From Goodfellowiella coeruleoviolacea (GTDB lineage: Bacteria; Actinomycetota; Actinomycetes; Mycobacteriales; Pseudonocardiaceae), in NCBI RefSeq assembly GCF_024171785.1, contig NZ_JAMTCK010000005.1, positions 1 through 64,000 of the forward strand: a stretch of 64,000 bases of DNA. Direction: 5' to 3'. Below are positions 25,081 through 34,718 of this stretch, one piece after another (position 1 is the stretch's first letter; every line of letters starts with the position of its first letter). The notes under the pieces are model-generated. The model worked only from the letters and a program-made list of their open reading frames with translations, was not told the DNA's origin and made no database searches. The position numbers were made by a program, and so were the translations under genes.

Positions 25081-26274
25081 TCAGGCCAGGGCGGCCAGGG
25101 CGGCGTGCACCAGCACCCGCACCCCCACCGGCAGGGCCCGCTCGTCCAGGTCGAACGTGGGCTGGTGCAGGTCCTTCTTCTCACCGTGGCCGGGCCACAC
25201 GCCCAGGCGGGCGAACGAGCCGGGCACGTGCTCCAGGTACCAGCCGAAGTCCTCGCCGCCCGAGGACTGCTCGGTGCCGGCCAGGGCGTCCTCGCCCAGC
25301 GCGGCCTCGATGCCGGCGCGCAGCATGAACGTGCTCTCCCGCTCGTTGACCACGGGCGGCACGCCACGCCGGTGCTGCAGGTCGTAGCCCACGCCGGTGG
25401 GCGCGAGCAGCGCGTGCACCAGCTCGCGGACCAGCGGCTCCAGCTCGGTCCACACCTGCCGGTCGCCGGTGCGCAGGGTGCCGCGCAGCACGCCGTCGCG
25501 GGGCACCGCGTTGGGCGCCTCGCCCGCGTGCACCGCGCCCCACACCAGCACCGTGCCCGAGCGCGGGTCCACGCGGCGGGACAGCAGCGCGGGCAGGCCG
25601 GTGATCACCGTGCCCAGCGCGTGCACCAGGTCGGCGGTCAGGTGCGGCCGGGAGGTGTGCCCGCCCGGCGAGGTGAGCCGCAGTTCCAGCAGGTCGCTGG
25701 CTGAGGTGATGGCGCCGATCCGGGTGCCGACCCGGCCGACCTGCAGGCGCGGCGCGCAGTGCAGGCCGAAGATCCGGTCCACGCCGTCCAGCCCGCCCGC
25801 GGCCAGCACGTCCAGCGCGCCGCCCGGCATGACCTCCTCGGCCGGCTGGAAGATCAACCGCACCCGGCCGGGCAGTTCGGTGGCGGAGGCCAGGGCCAGG
25901 CCGGCGCCCAGCAGCGCGGTGGTGTGCGCGTCGTGCCCGCAGGCGTGGCTGACCTGGTCCACGGTGGACGCGAACGGCAGCCCGGTGTCCTCGGGCAGCG
26001 GCAGCGCGTCGATGTCGGCGCGCAGCGCCACGCACCGGTGCCCGCTGCCCACGTCGCAGATCAGGCCGGTGCCGCCGGGCAGCACCCTGGGCTTGAGCCC
26101 GACCTCGGTCAGCAGCCGGCTGATCAGCTCGGTGGTGCCGTACTCCTTGCGGGACAGCTCCGGGTGGGCGTGGATGTGCCGGCGCCACGCGATGACGTCG
26201 GGCAGGTTCGCCGCCAGCCAGGCGTCCAGCCAGGCGGGGCCACGTCCAGCACCAAGATCTTCCACACTAGACAT
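25081..26274 (-). CDS. M20-family amidohydrolase (AmiA1-like)
   Basis: 397 residues from ATG 26274. M20D metallopeptidase fold: WRRHIHAHPELSRKEY, ALRADIDALPLPE, HACGHDAHTTALLGAG, and FQPAEEVMPGGA with the catalytic Glu pair; zinc ligands include the H of GHDAH. Cleaves N-acyl or aminobenzoyl-glutamate-type amides. GTG 26427, overlapping the preceding stop (GTGA), is a real alternative start that would add a 51-residue Pro/Ser-rich extension. Second gene after a sister M20 enzyme, like amiB1-amiA1 in mycobacteria. Confidence 0.9.
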   Translation of the reverse strand: MSSVEDLGAGRGPAWLDAWLAANLPDVIAWRRHIHAHPELSRKEYGTTELISRLLTEVGLKPRVLPGGTGLICDVGSGHRCVALRADIDALPLPEDTGLPFASTVDQVSHACGHDAHTTALLGAGLALASATELPGRVRLIFQPAEEVMPGGALDVLAAGGLDGVDRIFGLHCAPRLQVGRVGTRIGAITSASDLLELRLTSPGGHTSRPHLTADLVHALGTVITGLPALLSRRVDPRSGTVLVWGAVHAGEAPNAVPRDGVLRGTLRTGDRQVWTELEPLVRELVHALLAPTGVGYDLQHRRGVPPVVNERESTFMLRAGIEAALGEDALAGTEQSSGGEDFGWYLEHVPGSFARLGVWPGHGEKKDLHQPTFDLDERALPVGVRVLVHAALAALA

Positions 26275-26423
26275 GCTGACCCCCCGCTCGGTGACCAGCA
26301 CCTCGGGGTGATCGGCGTTGTGGTGATCCGCACTGGTGGGCCGTTGCCCCGGCTCCGCCAGGTGCTCGGCGACTCTGCTGGTCGCGCGGCTGTCGGGTAG
26401 TTCGGGTCGGGAGTCGAGGACTG

Positions 26424-27620
26424 TCACGCCGCACCCCCCTGGCCAGCCGCGCGTCCGGCCACGCCCGCGAGCAACCGGGCTCGCTGGCCGTCGTCGGTCG
26501 CGGCGGCGATGGTGGTCCAGGCCAGGGCCAGTGCCCCGTCCAGCACGGCGCGGTCGGCGGAGGCCGACGCGCAGGCGGTCGCGAACTCGGTTTGGTGGTT
26601 CACCGCGTCTCCGCAGTCGATAGCAATGGTTGGGTGGATCGCGGGCAGGGCGCGGGTGACGTTGCCCATATCGGTACTTCCCGTCTTTCGCTGCCGTTCT
26701 TCCTCGGGACTCAGCGGGGACCGGCCAAGCTCGGTGATGACCTGGCGGTAGGTGTCGGCCAGCCAGGAGTCCGGTGACAGCTCGGCGTAGACGGGGGAAA
26801 CCGGCACGACCTCGTGGGTGCAACCGGTGGCGAGCGCCCCGGCGTGGAAGCAGTCCCGGATTCGGTGTTCCAGGCGCTGCAGGGATTCGGTGGTGGCGGC
26901 GCGCAGGTCGAACTGGGCCGTCGTGCTGTCGGGCACGATGTTGGGCGCGGCGCCGCCGTTGGTGACGATGCCGCTGACCATCTGGTCGGGTTCCAGGTGC
27001 TGCCTGGCCAGCCCGATCGCGACCTGGGCCACGGTGATGGCGTCGGCCGCGTTCACGCCGAGGTGCGGCGCGGAGGCGGCGTGCGAGGGGCGGCCGCGGT
27101 AGTGCACCCGGTAGTCGGCGATGGCCAGGGAACTCGCCGCGCACGTCTCGTCCGGCGCGGGGTGCACCATCATGGCCAGGGCGACGTCGTCGAACACGCC
27201 GCGCTCCAGCAGTAGGACCTTGCCGCCGCCGACCTCCTCGGCCGGGGTGCCGATCAGTTTGACGGTGATGCCGAGCCGGTCGGCGATGTCGCGCAGGGCC
27301 ACGGCCGCGCCGGTGGACGCGGCGGCGATGACGTTGTGGCCGCAGGCGTGGCCGATGCCGGGCAGGGCGTCGTACTCGGCGCACAGCCCCACGACCAGCT
27401 CACCCGAGCCGTAGGTGGCGGTGAACGCGGTGTCCAGGCCGCCGACCCCGGGCTCGATCTGGAAACCCGCGCCGCCGAGGAAGTCGGTCAGCGTGGCCAC
27501 GCTGCGGTGTTCGGCGAAGGCCAGTTCCGGCTCGGCGTGGATGCGGTGGGAGATGTCGACCAGGGCAGCGGAGTACCGCTCGACGGTGGATCGAGAAGCT
27601 GTCCTCAAGTCGGTACTCAT
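26424..27620 (-). CDS. M20-family amidohydrolase (AmiB1/AbgB-like)
   Basis: 398 residues. ISHRIHAEPELAFAEH, VVGLCAEYDALPGIGHACGH, IGTPAEEVGGGKVLLLERG and SHAASAPHLGVNAADAIT match the AbgB/M20D group. The protein probably acts on small acylated or glutamyl amides, possibly as a partner of the downstream sister, since AbgA and AbgB form a heterodimer (an inference here). ATG 27620 with an AGGA-type site; the longer frame is not supported. Confidence 0.9.
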   Translation of the reverse strand: MSTDLRTASRSTVERYSAALVDISHRIHAEPELAFAEHRSVATLTDFLGGAGFQIEPGVGGLDTAFTATYGSGELVVGLCAEYDALPGIGHACGHNVIAAASTGAAVALRDIADRLGITVKLIGTPAEEVGGGKVLLLERGVFDDVALAMMVHPAPDETCAASSLAIADYRVHYRGRPSHAASAPHLGVNAADAITVAQVAIGLARQHLEPDQMVSGIVTNGGAAPNIVPDSTTAQFDLRAATTESLQRLEHRIRDCFHAGALATGCTHEVVPVSPVYAELSPDSWLADTYRQVITELGRSPLSPEEERQRKTGSTDMGNVTRALPAIHPTIAIDCGDAVNHQTEFATACASASADRAVLDGALALAWTTIAAATDDGQRARLLAGVAGRAAGQGGAA

Positions 27621-28064
27621 TTGTGTCCATCCTGCATTACGCTTCGGCCCACAACGCGCCGTTGTGGATCTCAACCGTTCGCCGGTCGCGCCCCTGCGCC
27701 GAGCGGCGCAACAGGATTCAGCCTGGCTGAAGTGTCAGCGAAGCGATGTCCGCAGCCGCGGCACTGCGGCGCGTCCGCGGGCGAGTCTCCCCCGGAAGGG
27801 GTCGACCACACGACCGAATGACCGGCACCCTATCGGATGCGTCAGCGGCCGGGTCAACCAAATGATGATATGCGGAAAACACCCTGGCAGCGGCCCTGAA
27901 CGGGCTGGACGCCGCCGGGTGTGCTGAAGTTCGCCCAGGTCAGGGCCGTGATCGCGGAGCAGGCGCCGAGCGGGGCAGGCGCCGAGCGGGCGCCACCCGG
28001 GCGGCCGACTGCCCGCGCGTTGCCCGCCGGCCGGTTACTTGCCGGCTGGCCACTCGCCGACTGG
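27621..28064. other. gene-free interval upstream of the M20 operon
   Basis: On the minus strand TTGACC (27857-27852) and TAGGGT (27832-27827), 19 bp apart, could be a promoter about 200 nt before the M20 start (weak). The right end (28005-28064) is a degenerate repeat of GCCGGCTGGC/ACTTGCCGGC that also repeats the 3' end of the next gene. No ORF supported. Confidence 0.35.
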
Positions 28065-28382
28065 CTACTTGCCGGCGCGCTTCTTGCGGACCACCTGGCC
28101 GCCGTAGATGACGGCCGCGATCAGCGCCAGGCCCAGCGCGCCCATCCAGGCCGGGCCGGTGCGCTCCTCGGCCGGCGCGGGCTGCTGCTGGTTCTGGTCG
28201 GTCAGGTCGGGGCCGGCCGGTGCCGGGGTGTCGGTGTTCTGCTGCTGGTGGTGCGCTGGCAGCTGGGCCGCCAGCACGACGTCGGCCGCGCTGGGCGTGG
28301 CCGCGCCGGCCGGCGCGGCGGCGAACGCGGTGACCAGCAGCCCGAACAGCCCGAGCAGCAGCGCCCTGGTCCTGATCGCCAT
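28065..28382 (-). CDS. small secreted/membrane protein, function unknown
   Basis: 105 residues. A signal peptide (MAIRTRALLLGLFGLLVTAF, cleavage near AAPAGAA), a Gln/Pro-rich middle (HHQQQNTDTPAPAG), then one membrane helix (WMGALGLALIAAVIYGG) and a basic end QVVRKKRAGK. The topology resembles sortase-substrate tails but no LPxTG is present. ATG 28382 has GGGAGG upstream. No family recognised. Confidence 0.65.
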   Translation of the reverse strand: MAIRTRALLLGLFGLLVTAFAAAPAGAATPSAADVVLAAQLPAHHQQQNTDTPAPAGPDLTDQNQQQPAPAEERTGPAWMGALGLALIAAVIYGGQVVRKKRAGK

Positions 28383-28634
28383 CGTCGCCTCCCTGTCCCG
28401 CCCGGCCCGTGGCCCGGCACCGCGTCGCGTCCTCACCGGACCCCGTCCTCGCCGGGGCGGTCCCGCGCACCCCGGCGCGGCACACCCGGCGACCACGACA
28501 TCCGCCCCGAAAGTTACCTTCCGCGGGCGATCACCGCGACTACCGAGTGTGCCGCATCGAGTACGCGCCATTCCAGTGTCCGATCACCCAGCCCGATCAG
28601 CCGGGTACGGGGTGGCCGGCACCGGGTGACCGGT

Positions 28635-29795
28635 TCAGCGGGCGCCGAACAGGTGCTCCAGGGCCAGCTGGTCCAGCCGCTCGAAGTGCATGCCCCGAGC
28701 CGCGGCCTCGGCCACGTCGAACTCCTCGGCGCGCAGGTCGTCCAGGCTCTCGCCGTCGGCCAGGGTGGGCACGGACAGCTCGTCCACCCGGGACGCGGCC
28801 AGCGCCTCCTGCACCTCCGGGTCGGCGCGGAACGCGCGGGCCCGCTCGGCCAGGATCAGGTAGTTGCGCATGCAGCCGGCGGCCGACGCCCACACACCCG
28901 AGTAGTCCTCGGTGCGGGCCGGCTTGAAGTCGAAGTGCCTCGGCCCGTCGTAGCCGCCGTGCTCCAGCAGGTCGACCAGGAAGAACGCGCTCTTCACATC
29001 GCCGTTGCCGAACCGGAAGTCCTGGTCGTAGCGGGGACCGGTCTGGCCGTTGAGGTCGATGTGGAACAGCTTGCCGTGCCACAGCGCCTGGGCGTAGCCG
29101 TGCACCACGGACATGCCGGCCATCTGCTCGTGCCCGACCTCGGGGTTGAGGCCGACCATCTCGGAGTGCTCCAGCTCGGAGATGAACGCCAGGGCGTGGC
29201 CGATGGTGGGCAGCAGGATGTCGCCGCGCGGCTCGTTGGGCTTGGGCTCCAGGGCGAACCGGATGTTGTAGCCGCGCTCCTTGACGTAGGCGCACAGCAC
29301 GTTCAGGCCCTCGGCGTAGCGGTCCAGGGCCGCGCGCACGTCCTTGGCCGCCGGCGACTCGGAGCCCTCCCGGCCGCCCCACAGCACGTAGGTGTGCGCG
29401 CCCAGCTCGGCGGCCAGGTCCAGGTTGCGCAGGATCTTGCGCAGCGCGAACCGGCGCACGTCCCGGTCGTTGGCGGTCAGCCCGCCGTCCTTGAACACCG
29501 GGTGGGCGAACAGGTTGGTGGTGGCCATCGGCACCACCAGGCCGGTCTCGTCCAGTGCCTTGCGGAACGCGGCGATCCGCCGCTCCCGGTCGTCCTCGGC
29601 CGCGCCGAACGGGATCAGGTCGTCGTCGTGGAAGGTGACCCCGTACGCGCCGAGTTCGGCCAGCTTGTGCACGGTCTCGACCGGGTCGAGCGGGTCGCGG
29701 GTGGCCACCCCGAACGGGTCGACGCCCTGCCACCCGACGGTCCACAGGCCGAAGCTGAACTTGTGTTCCGGGCGGGGCGTGTAGTCATCGGTCAC
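28635..29795 (-). CDS. xylA: xylose isomerase
   Basis: 386 residues, the actinobacterial class I length. [34 protein letters not shown] (active-site His), [20 protein letters not shown] (metal ligands) and [16 protein letters not shown]. Converts D-xylose to D-xylulose. GTG start with GAGGAG. Last of three minus-strand xylose genes (xylB, ROK regulator, xylA). Confidence 0.97.
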   Translation of the reverse strand: MTDDYTPRPEHKFSFGLWTVGWQGVDPFGVATRDPLDPVETVHKLAELGAYGVTFHDDDLIPFGAAEDDRERRIAAFRKALDETGLVVPMATTNLFAHPVFKDGGLTANDRDVRRFALRKILRNLDLAAELGAHTYVLWGGREGSESPAAKDVRAALDRYAEGLNVLCAYVKERGYNIRFALEPKPNEPRGDILLPTIGHALAFISELEHSEMVGLNPEVGHEQMAGMSVVHGYAQALWHGKLFHIDLNGQTGPRYDQDFRFGNGDVKSAFFLVDLLEHGGYDGPRHFDFKPARTEDYSGVWASAAGCMRNYLILAERARAFRADPEVQEALAASRVDELSVPTLADGESLDDLRAEEFDVAEAAARGMHFERLDQLALEHLFGAR

Positions 29796-29890
29796 GGTCT
29801 GCTCCTCGTGGTGGATGTGGTTTGGTGCCGCCGGGCCGGTGGCCGGTGACTCGGCTGGATCAGGTGTGCGGGGACGGTGTCACTGGCGGG

Positions 29891-31189
29891 TCATCGCGCG
29901 CCCTCCCCCGGCCCGGCACCGGGGCTGTCGCCCGGCGGCACGAGGGTGGGGTCGTCGAAGACGCGTTCGAGCGCGGCGTAGCCACCGCCGCGCACGGCCG
30001 CGGTGAACCCGAGGTCGGACAGCACCAGGGCGCAGCCGCCGCGCTCCGGGGCCAGCACCCGGCCGGACAGCTCGGCCAGGGCCGGTTCGACCAGCCACTC
30101 GCCCAGCGTCGCGAAGTACCCGCCGAGCACCACGGCTGTCGGGTTGAGCACGTTGACCAGGATCGACGCGCCGACGCCCAGGGCCGAGCCGATCTGCCGC
30201 AGCGCGGCCAGGGTGCGCGGGTCACCGGCCTCGGCCCGGCCCTTGACCACGGCCAGCCGGCCCTCCAGGTCCAGGGACGGATCGGTCACCTCGTCGTCCG
30301 GGCCGCCCACCGCGCGCAGCAGCGCGGCCAGGCCGACCTGGGTCTCCCAGCAGCCGCGCCGGCCGCAGCCGCAGGGCGTGCCGGTGGGGTCCAGCGGCAT
30401 GTGGCCGACCTCGCCGGTGAACCCGGTGGCGCCGCGCAGCAGCTGACCGCCGGCGATCACCCCGCCGCCGACGCCGACCTCACCGGTCAGGTAGAGCAGG
30501 TCGCCGCTGCCGGCGGCCACCCCGTGCGCGTACTCGGCCAGCGCGGACAGGTTCGCGTCGTTGTGCACGCCCAGCTGGTCGGCGGGCAGGCCCAGCCGGC
30601 GGGCCAGTCCCTCGACCACGGGCAGCTCGCGCCAGCCCAGGTTGGGCGCGAACCGGACCACGCCGTTGTCGCTGTCCACCAGCGCGGGCACGGCCGCGGT
30701 GATGCCGCTGACCCAGCCGGCCAGCCCGCGCACGTGGGCCAGGCCGTGCTCGGCCAGTTCGGCGAGCCGGTCCAGGGCCCGGTCCTGGCCCAGCGCGACC
30801 ACGTCGGCGGCGATCCGGCGGTGCTCGACCAGGTTGCCCGGCAGATCGACCACGGCCACGGCCAGGTAGTCGACGTTGACCTCCAGCCCGATGCCGCACA
30901 CCGCGGCGGGGCGCAGTTCGACCAGGTGCCCCGGCCGGCCGAACTGGTTGGGCACGGCGTCGCCGAGCCGCACCAGCCGGCGCTGCTCCAGCTCGGCGAC
31001 CAGGCTGGAGGTGGTGGCCTTGTTCAGGCCGGTGAGCCGGGACAGGCCGGCACGGGAGTGCGGGCCGTGCTCGCGCAGCGCGCGCAGGACCAGTGCCAGG
31101 TTGGCGCGGCGCAGCCCGGGCTGGTCGCGGGGCGAGTGCCCCCGGTCCCGCGCCGGCAGCTCCCTGGGCGACGACCCGTCCACGCTCAC
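29891..31189 (-). CDS. xylR: ROK-family transcriptional regulator (XylR-like)
   Basis: 432 residues. Winged helix ~28-85 (LRALREHGPHSRAGLSRLTG, LNKATTSSLVAELEQRRLV), then a ROK sugar-binding domain with GEVGVGGGVIAGGQL, TGFTGEVGHMPLDPTG and the zinc motif CGCGRRGC. Flanked by xylB and xylA, so xylose is the probable effector. The start follows GGGAGGTGAGC. A palindrome over its own promoter (31205-31221) suggests autorepression. Confidence 0.92.
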   Translation of the reverse strand: MSVDGSSPRELPARDRGHSPRDQPGLRRANLALVLRALREHGPHSRAGLSRLTGLNKATTSSLVAELEQRRLVRLGDAVPNQFGRPGHLVELRPAAVCGIGLEVNVDYLAVAVVDLPGNLVEHRRIAADVVALGQDRALDRLAELAEHGLAHVRGLAGWVSGITAAVPALVDSDNGVVRFAPNLGWRELPVVEGLARRLGLPADQLGVHNDANLSALAEYAHGVAAGSGDLLYLTGEVGVGGGVIAGGQLLRGATGFTGEVGHMPLDPTGTPCGCGRRGCWETQVGLAALLRAVGGPDDEVTDPSLDLEGRLAVVKGRAEAGDPRTLAALRQIGSALGVGASILVNVLNPTAVVLGGYFATLGEWLVEPALAELSGRVLAPERGGCALVLSDLGFTAAVRGGGYAALERVFDDPTLVPPGDSPGAGPGEGAR

Positions 31190-31204
31190 CTCCCGGCCAC
31201 TTCG

Positions 31205-31247
31205 TTTATTGGTCCAACAAAGTAGGCGCGGCCGGCGCCCCGGTCAA
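31205..31247 (-). promoter_or_regulatory. promoter and operator of the ROK regulator
   Basis: Minus strand: TTGACC (31247-31242), 17-bp spacer, TACTTT (31224-31219). Overlapping the -10 and the start point is the near-palindrome TTTATTGGTCCAACAAA (31205-31221; 7 of 8 pairs), very similar to known ROK/XylR sites. Placement predicts repression of the regulator gene. Confidence 0.75.
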
Positions 31248-31273
31248 CCCGTCAGCGGGGTTCGTCGGTGCGA

Positions 31274-32671
31274 CTAGATCCCGTGCACCTGGTTGCGGGC
31301 CCGCGCGTAGGCCGCGCGCACCGCCTGTCCGGCCTCGGTGTGCGCGGGTTCGCTCCGCTCCGCGCGCAGCGCCCACACCGGCGGCTCGGCCGCCCCGGAC
31401 AGCGCCCACGCCGCCTGCCTGGCCGCGCCCAGCGCCACGTACTCGGCCGGCTCCGGCACCTCCACCGGCACCCCGAACAGCGTCCCGGCCACCTCCCGCA
31501 CCGCGGCCGAGCGGGCCGCGCCACCGATCAGCAGCACCCGCCGCACGGTCACGCCGGCGTCCCGCACCGCGGTGATGCCGTCGGCCAGCCCGCACAGCAT
31601 GCCCTCGACCGCGGCCCTGGCCAGGTTCTCCGGCGTGGCGTTGCCCCGGCGCAGCCCGGTCAGCGTGCCGCTGGCGTCGGGCAGGTCGGGGGTGCGCTCA
31701 CCGTCCAGGTAGGGCAGCAGCACCAGGCCGCCCGAGCCCGGCTCGGCCCGCCGCGCCAGCTCGTCCAGCCCGGCCAGGTCGGTGCCGAGCATCGTGGCCG
31801 TGGTGGTGAGCACCCGGGCGGCGTTGAGCGTGCACACCAGCGGCAGGAACCGGCCGGTGGCGTCGCAGAACCCGGCGACGATGCCGGTCGGGTCGGCGGT
31901 GGGCTGCTCGGCCACCGCGAACACCGTGCCCGACGTGCCCAGTGAGACCACCACGTCACCCGGGCCGATGCCCAGGCCGAGGGCCGCGCCCATGTTGTCG
32001 CCGGTGCCCGCGCCGAGCAGCACGCCGTCCGGGGTGCGGCCGGCGGACTGGTTGGGGCCGAGCACCTCCGGCAGGTCCGGCCGGCGCCCGCCGAACGACT
32101 CGGCCAGCAGGTCGGGCAGCCACTGCCCGGTGGCCGGCGAGAAGTACCCGGTGCCCGAGGCGTCACCCCGGTCGGTGTGCTTGGCCTGCTGGCCGCCCAG
32201 CCGCCAGGTCAGCCAGTCGTGCGGCAGCAGCACGCTGGCCACCCGGTCGGCGTTGGCCGGCTCGTGCTCGGCCAGCCAGGCCAGCTTGGTCACGGTGAAG
32301 CTGGCCACCGGGACCAGCCCGGTGCGCGTGGCCCAGGCGTCCGCGCCGTCCCGCGCCACCAGTGTCCTGGCCTGCGGCGCCGACCGGGTGTCGTTCCACA
32401 GCAGCGCCGGCCGCACCACCGCACCGGCCTGGTCCAGGGTGACCATGCCGTGCTGCTGCCCGGCCACCGCGATCGCCTCGACCGGCCCGGGCGCGGCGGC
32501 CCGCGCCTGGCCGATCGCCTCCTGGCAGGCCGACCACCACACGTCCGGATGCACCTCGGTGCCGTCCGGGTGGCCGGCCCTGCCCTCGGCCACCACCTGT
32601 CCCGTGTCCGCGTCCACCACCAGCGCCTTGGTCGACTGGGTGGACGAGTCAATACCCATAACCAGTGTCAC
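31274..32671 (-). CDS. xylB: xylulokinase
   Basis: About 465 residues. FGGY kinase: [73 protein letters not shown] with the catalytic-type Asp, and [20 protein letters not shown]. Phosphorylates D-xylulose. GTG 32671 fits family N-termini; ATG 32680 or 32683 are alternatives. First of the three xylose genes; no ROK-type palindrome was seen upstream of it or of xylA. Confidence 0.95.
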   Translation of the reverse strand: MTLVMGIDSSTQSTKALVVDADTGQVVAEGRAGHPDGTEVHPDVWWSACQEAIGQARAAAPGPVEAIAVAGQQHGMVTLDQAGAVVRPALLWNDTRSAPQARTLVARDGADAWATRTGLVPVASFTVTKLAWLAEHEPANADRVASVLLPHDWLTWRLGGQQAKHTDRGDASGTGYFSPATGQWLPDLLAESFGGRRPDLPEVLGPNQSAGRTPDGVLLGAGTGDNMGAALGLGIGPGDVVVSLGTSGTVFAVAEQPTADPTGIVAGFCDATGRFLPLVCTLNAARVLTTTATMLGTDLAGLDELARRAEPGSGGLVLLPYLDGERTPDLPDASGTLTGLRRGNATPENLARAAVEGMLCGLADGITAVRDAGVTVRRVLLIGGAARSAAVREVAGTLFGVPVEVPEPAEYVALGAARQAAWALSGAAEPPVWALRAERSEPAHTEAGQAVRAAYARARNQVHGI

Positions 32672-32790
32672 GGCGCGCATCATGCCTGGCAGTGCCGGGC
32701 ACGTACAGGGCGTCGACCGCGTCCGGCGGAACACGCCGTCCGGCCCCCGGGCTCCGCGGCGGGCGGGGCGATCAGCACCGGGCAGCCGGA

Positions 32791-33201
32791 TCAGGGGGTG
32801 TCCGACAGGCCGGCCACCGATCCCAGTTCGACCAGTTGCGCGCGGCCGTGGCCCACCGACCAGTTGTCCAGCGCGTTCTCGACGAGGGTGACGAACACGT
32901 CCTCGGACCGGACGCCGGCCGCGACCAGGTTCTCGGTGATCCGCTGGAACAGGTCGAGTTTCCGCTCCCTCGGCCGGCCGGCGACCAGGGTGATCTGGAT
33001 GGAGACCACGTCCTGGCGGGCCACGTCCAGGTAGGTCGGGTCGAAGATCAGCTCGTCGGTGGCGTGCGGGGTGACGATCTGGAACCGGTCGGCCGGCGGG
33101 ATGCCGATGGCGTCGACAAGAGCGCGGTGCACGCCGTCGGCGATGGCACGGCGCTGGGCGGGTGGGCGGGCGGCGGACAGGTCGATGCGCACCAGGGGCA
33201 T
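32791..33201 (-). CDS. tautomerase-family protein
   Basis: 136 residues starting MPLVRIDL: after Met removal Pro is N-terminal, as needed for the catalytic proline of 4-oxalocrotonate tautomerase/MSAD-type enzymes. The rest ([40 protein letters not shown]) matches the longer fused-repeat tautomerases of actinobacteria. Natural substrate unknown. Lies between xylB and a divergent LLM gene. Confidence 0.85.
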   Translation of the reverse strand: MPLVRIDLSAARPPAQRRAIADGVHRALVDAIGIPPADRFQIVTPHATDELIFDPTYLDVARQDVVSIQITLVAGRPRERKLDLFQRITENLVAAGVRSEDVFVTLVENALDNWSVGHGRAQLVELGSVAGLSDTP

Positions 33202-33442
33202 TGGGATCGCTGCCTTTCACGTCGAGCGACAGGTGTTCGACCCAGGTCGACCACAAGAGTGTACAACGGTGATCGAACACCTCGGGGCAACTCCACCCGA
33301 CCGCCTGGCGTCGACCGGGTGTGCCAAGCGGAGACGAACTCGTCCGACCGCCCGAGAGACCACCGGACGGTTACCGCGATGTGCCAGCGTGACAAAAAAG
33401 TGCCTTCTTCTACCGCGCTGACGACTGACACACGATAACGGC

Positions 33443-34354
33443 GTGCGACATGGATTGTGGATCACTGACCCGGGGCTCTCCCCCGTCCAGATCGTCGAGC
33501 AGGTGCGCGCCGCGGCCAGCGTCGGACTGTCCAGTGCGTGGCTGCTGCAGGTGCTGAGTTTCGACGCGCTCACCGCGCTCGCGGTCGCCGGCCGCGAGGT
33601 GCCCGGGATCGGCCTGGGCACCGCCGTCGTGCCCACCTTCCCCAGACACCCGCTGGCGCTGGCCAGCCAGGCGCTCACCACCCAGGCCGCCATCGGCAAC
33701 CGGCTCACCCTGGGCATCGGCCTGAGCCACCGGTCGATCATCGAGGGCAACTTCGGCATCCCCTTCGACCGGCCGGCCCGGCACATGCGCGAGTACCTGT
33801 CGGTGCTCGCACCGGCACTGCGCGGCGAGACCGTGGACCACCAGGGCGAGACCCTCGCCGCCTCGGCCACGCTCACCGTCGCGGGCGCCACGCCGCCGTC
33901 GCTGGTGGTGGCCGCGCTCGGGCCGGCCATGCTGCGGTTGGCCGGTGAACTGACTGACGGCACGGTGACCGTGTTCACCGGCCCGAACACGCTCGCCGGG
34001 CACATCGTGCCGGGCATCACCCGGGCCGCGGCCGCGGCCGGCCGAGCAGCGCCACGCGTGGTGGTCGGGGTGCGGGTGTGCGTCACCGCGGACGCCGCCG
34101 CGCGCCAGGCCGAACTGGCCGCGCAGCACTCGGCGATGGGCGACACGCCCCCGAGCTACCGCGCCGTGCTCGACCGGGAGGGCGCGGCCGGACCGGCGGA
34201 CGTGGCGATCGTCGGCGACGAGTCCACTGTGGAGCGGGAGATCCGCCGCTACGCCGATGCCGGCGCGACCGAGTTCCTGGCGTCTCCGTTCGGCACCGGG
34301 GAGGAACAGGCCCGCACCCTCGAACTGGTCGCCGCGCTGGGACAGCCAGGCTGA
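33443..34354 (+). CDS. LLM-class F420-dependent oxidoreductase
   Basis: 303 residues, luciferase-like barrel: LSPVQIVEQVRAAASVGLSS, GIGLGTAVVPTFPRHPLALA, NRLTLGIGLSHRSIIEG, then the phosphate-binding VVAALGPAMLRLAGELTDGT and DVAIVGDESTVEREIRRYAD. These features match an F420-binding LLM subgroup (from memory). GTG start. Not closely similar to the LLM protein at 17967. Substrate unknown; a 17-bp repeat follows. Confidence 0.88.
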   Translation: MRHGLWITDPGLSPVQIVEQVRAAASVGLSSAWLLQVLSFDALTALAVAGREVPGIGLGTAVVPTFPRHPLALASQALTTQAAIGNRLTLGIGLSHRSIIEGNFGIPFDRPARHMREYLSVLAPALRGETVDHQGETLAASATLTVAGATPPSLVVAALGPAMLRLAGELTDGTVTVFTGPNTLAGHIVPGITRAAAAAGRAAPRVVVGVRVCVTADAAARQAELAAQHSAMGDTPPSYRAVLDREGAAGPADVAIVGDESTVEREIRRYADAGATEFLASPFGTGEEQARTLELVAALGQPG

Positions 34355-34382
34355 TCCGGCCCCGTTCCCGCGCCCGCACCGT

Positions 34383-34484
34383 TCTCGGGCCGGCGCTGTG
34401 TTCGGGCCGGCACTGTGTTCGGGCCGGCGCTGTGTTCGGGCCGGCATCGCGTTCGGGCCGGCACCATGCTCGGGCCGACCCCGT
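34383..34484 (+). repeat. 17-bp minisatellite, 6 units
   Basis: GTTCGGGCCGGCGCTGT-type units start at 34383, 34400, 34417, 34434, 34451 and 34468 (exact 17-bp period; the outer units are more diverged). Immediately 3' of the LLM gene. The period is not a multiple of three, so it is not a coding repeat. Gene-free stretch 34355-34718 contains only this and repeat copy B. Confidence 0.9.
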
Positions 34485-34570
34485 TCCGGGCTCGGGCAAG
34501 CCCGTGCCGATTCCGTCCCATCACCGGAACGACCCATTCCGCGTTCACCCGAACGGCCCTGCCTGAGATG

Positions 34571-34649
34571 TCGACTCGCGCGCGCTGAACGTGCAACTCG
34601 CGGGGTTTGCAACGTCGACTCGCGGGTGCGGAGGGCATGACTCGCGGGG
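34571..34649 (+). repeat. dispersed intergenic repeat, copy B (rearranged)
   Basis: Four copies of the CGACTCGCG/CAACTCGCG core at 34572, 34594, 34615 and 34639, including CAACTCGCGGGGTTTGCAA (34594-34612), the centre of copies A and C. The GGGCCTGCGTGAA flank is missing. Orientation plus. Confidence 0.7.
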
Positions 34650-34718
34650 TGAGCTGGGGGAATGATCGGTGGGAGCGGGGTCGCCTGATCGGGTTAGCCC
34701 TGGTGCCTGGTTGGCGGG

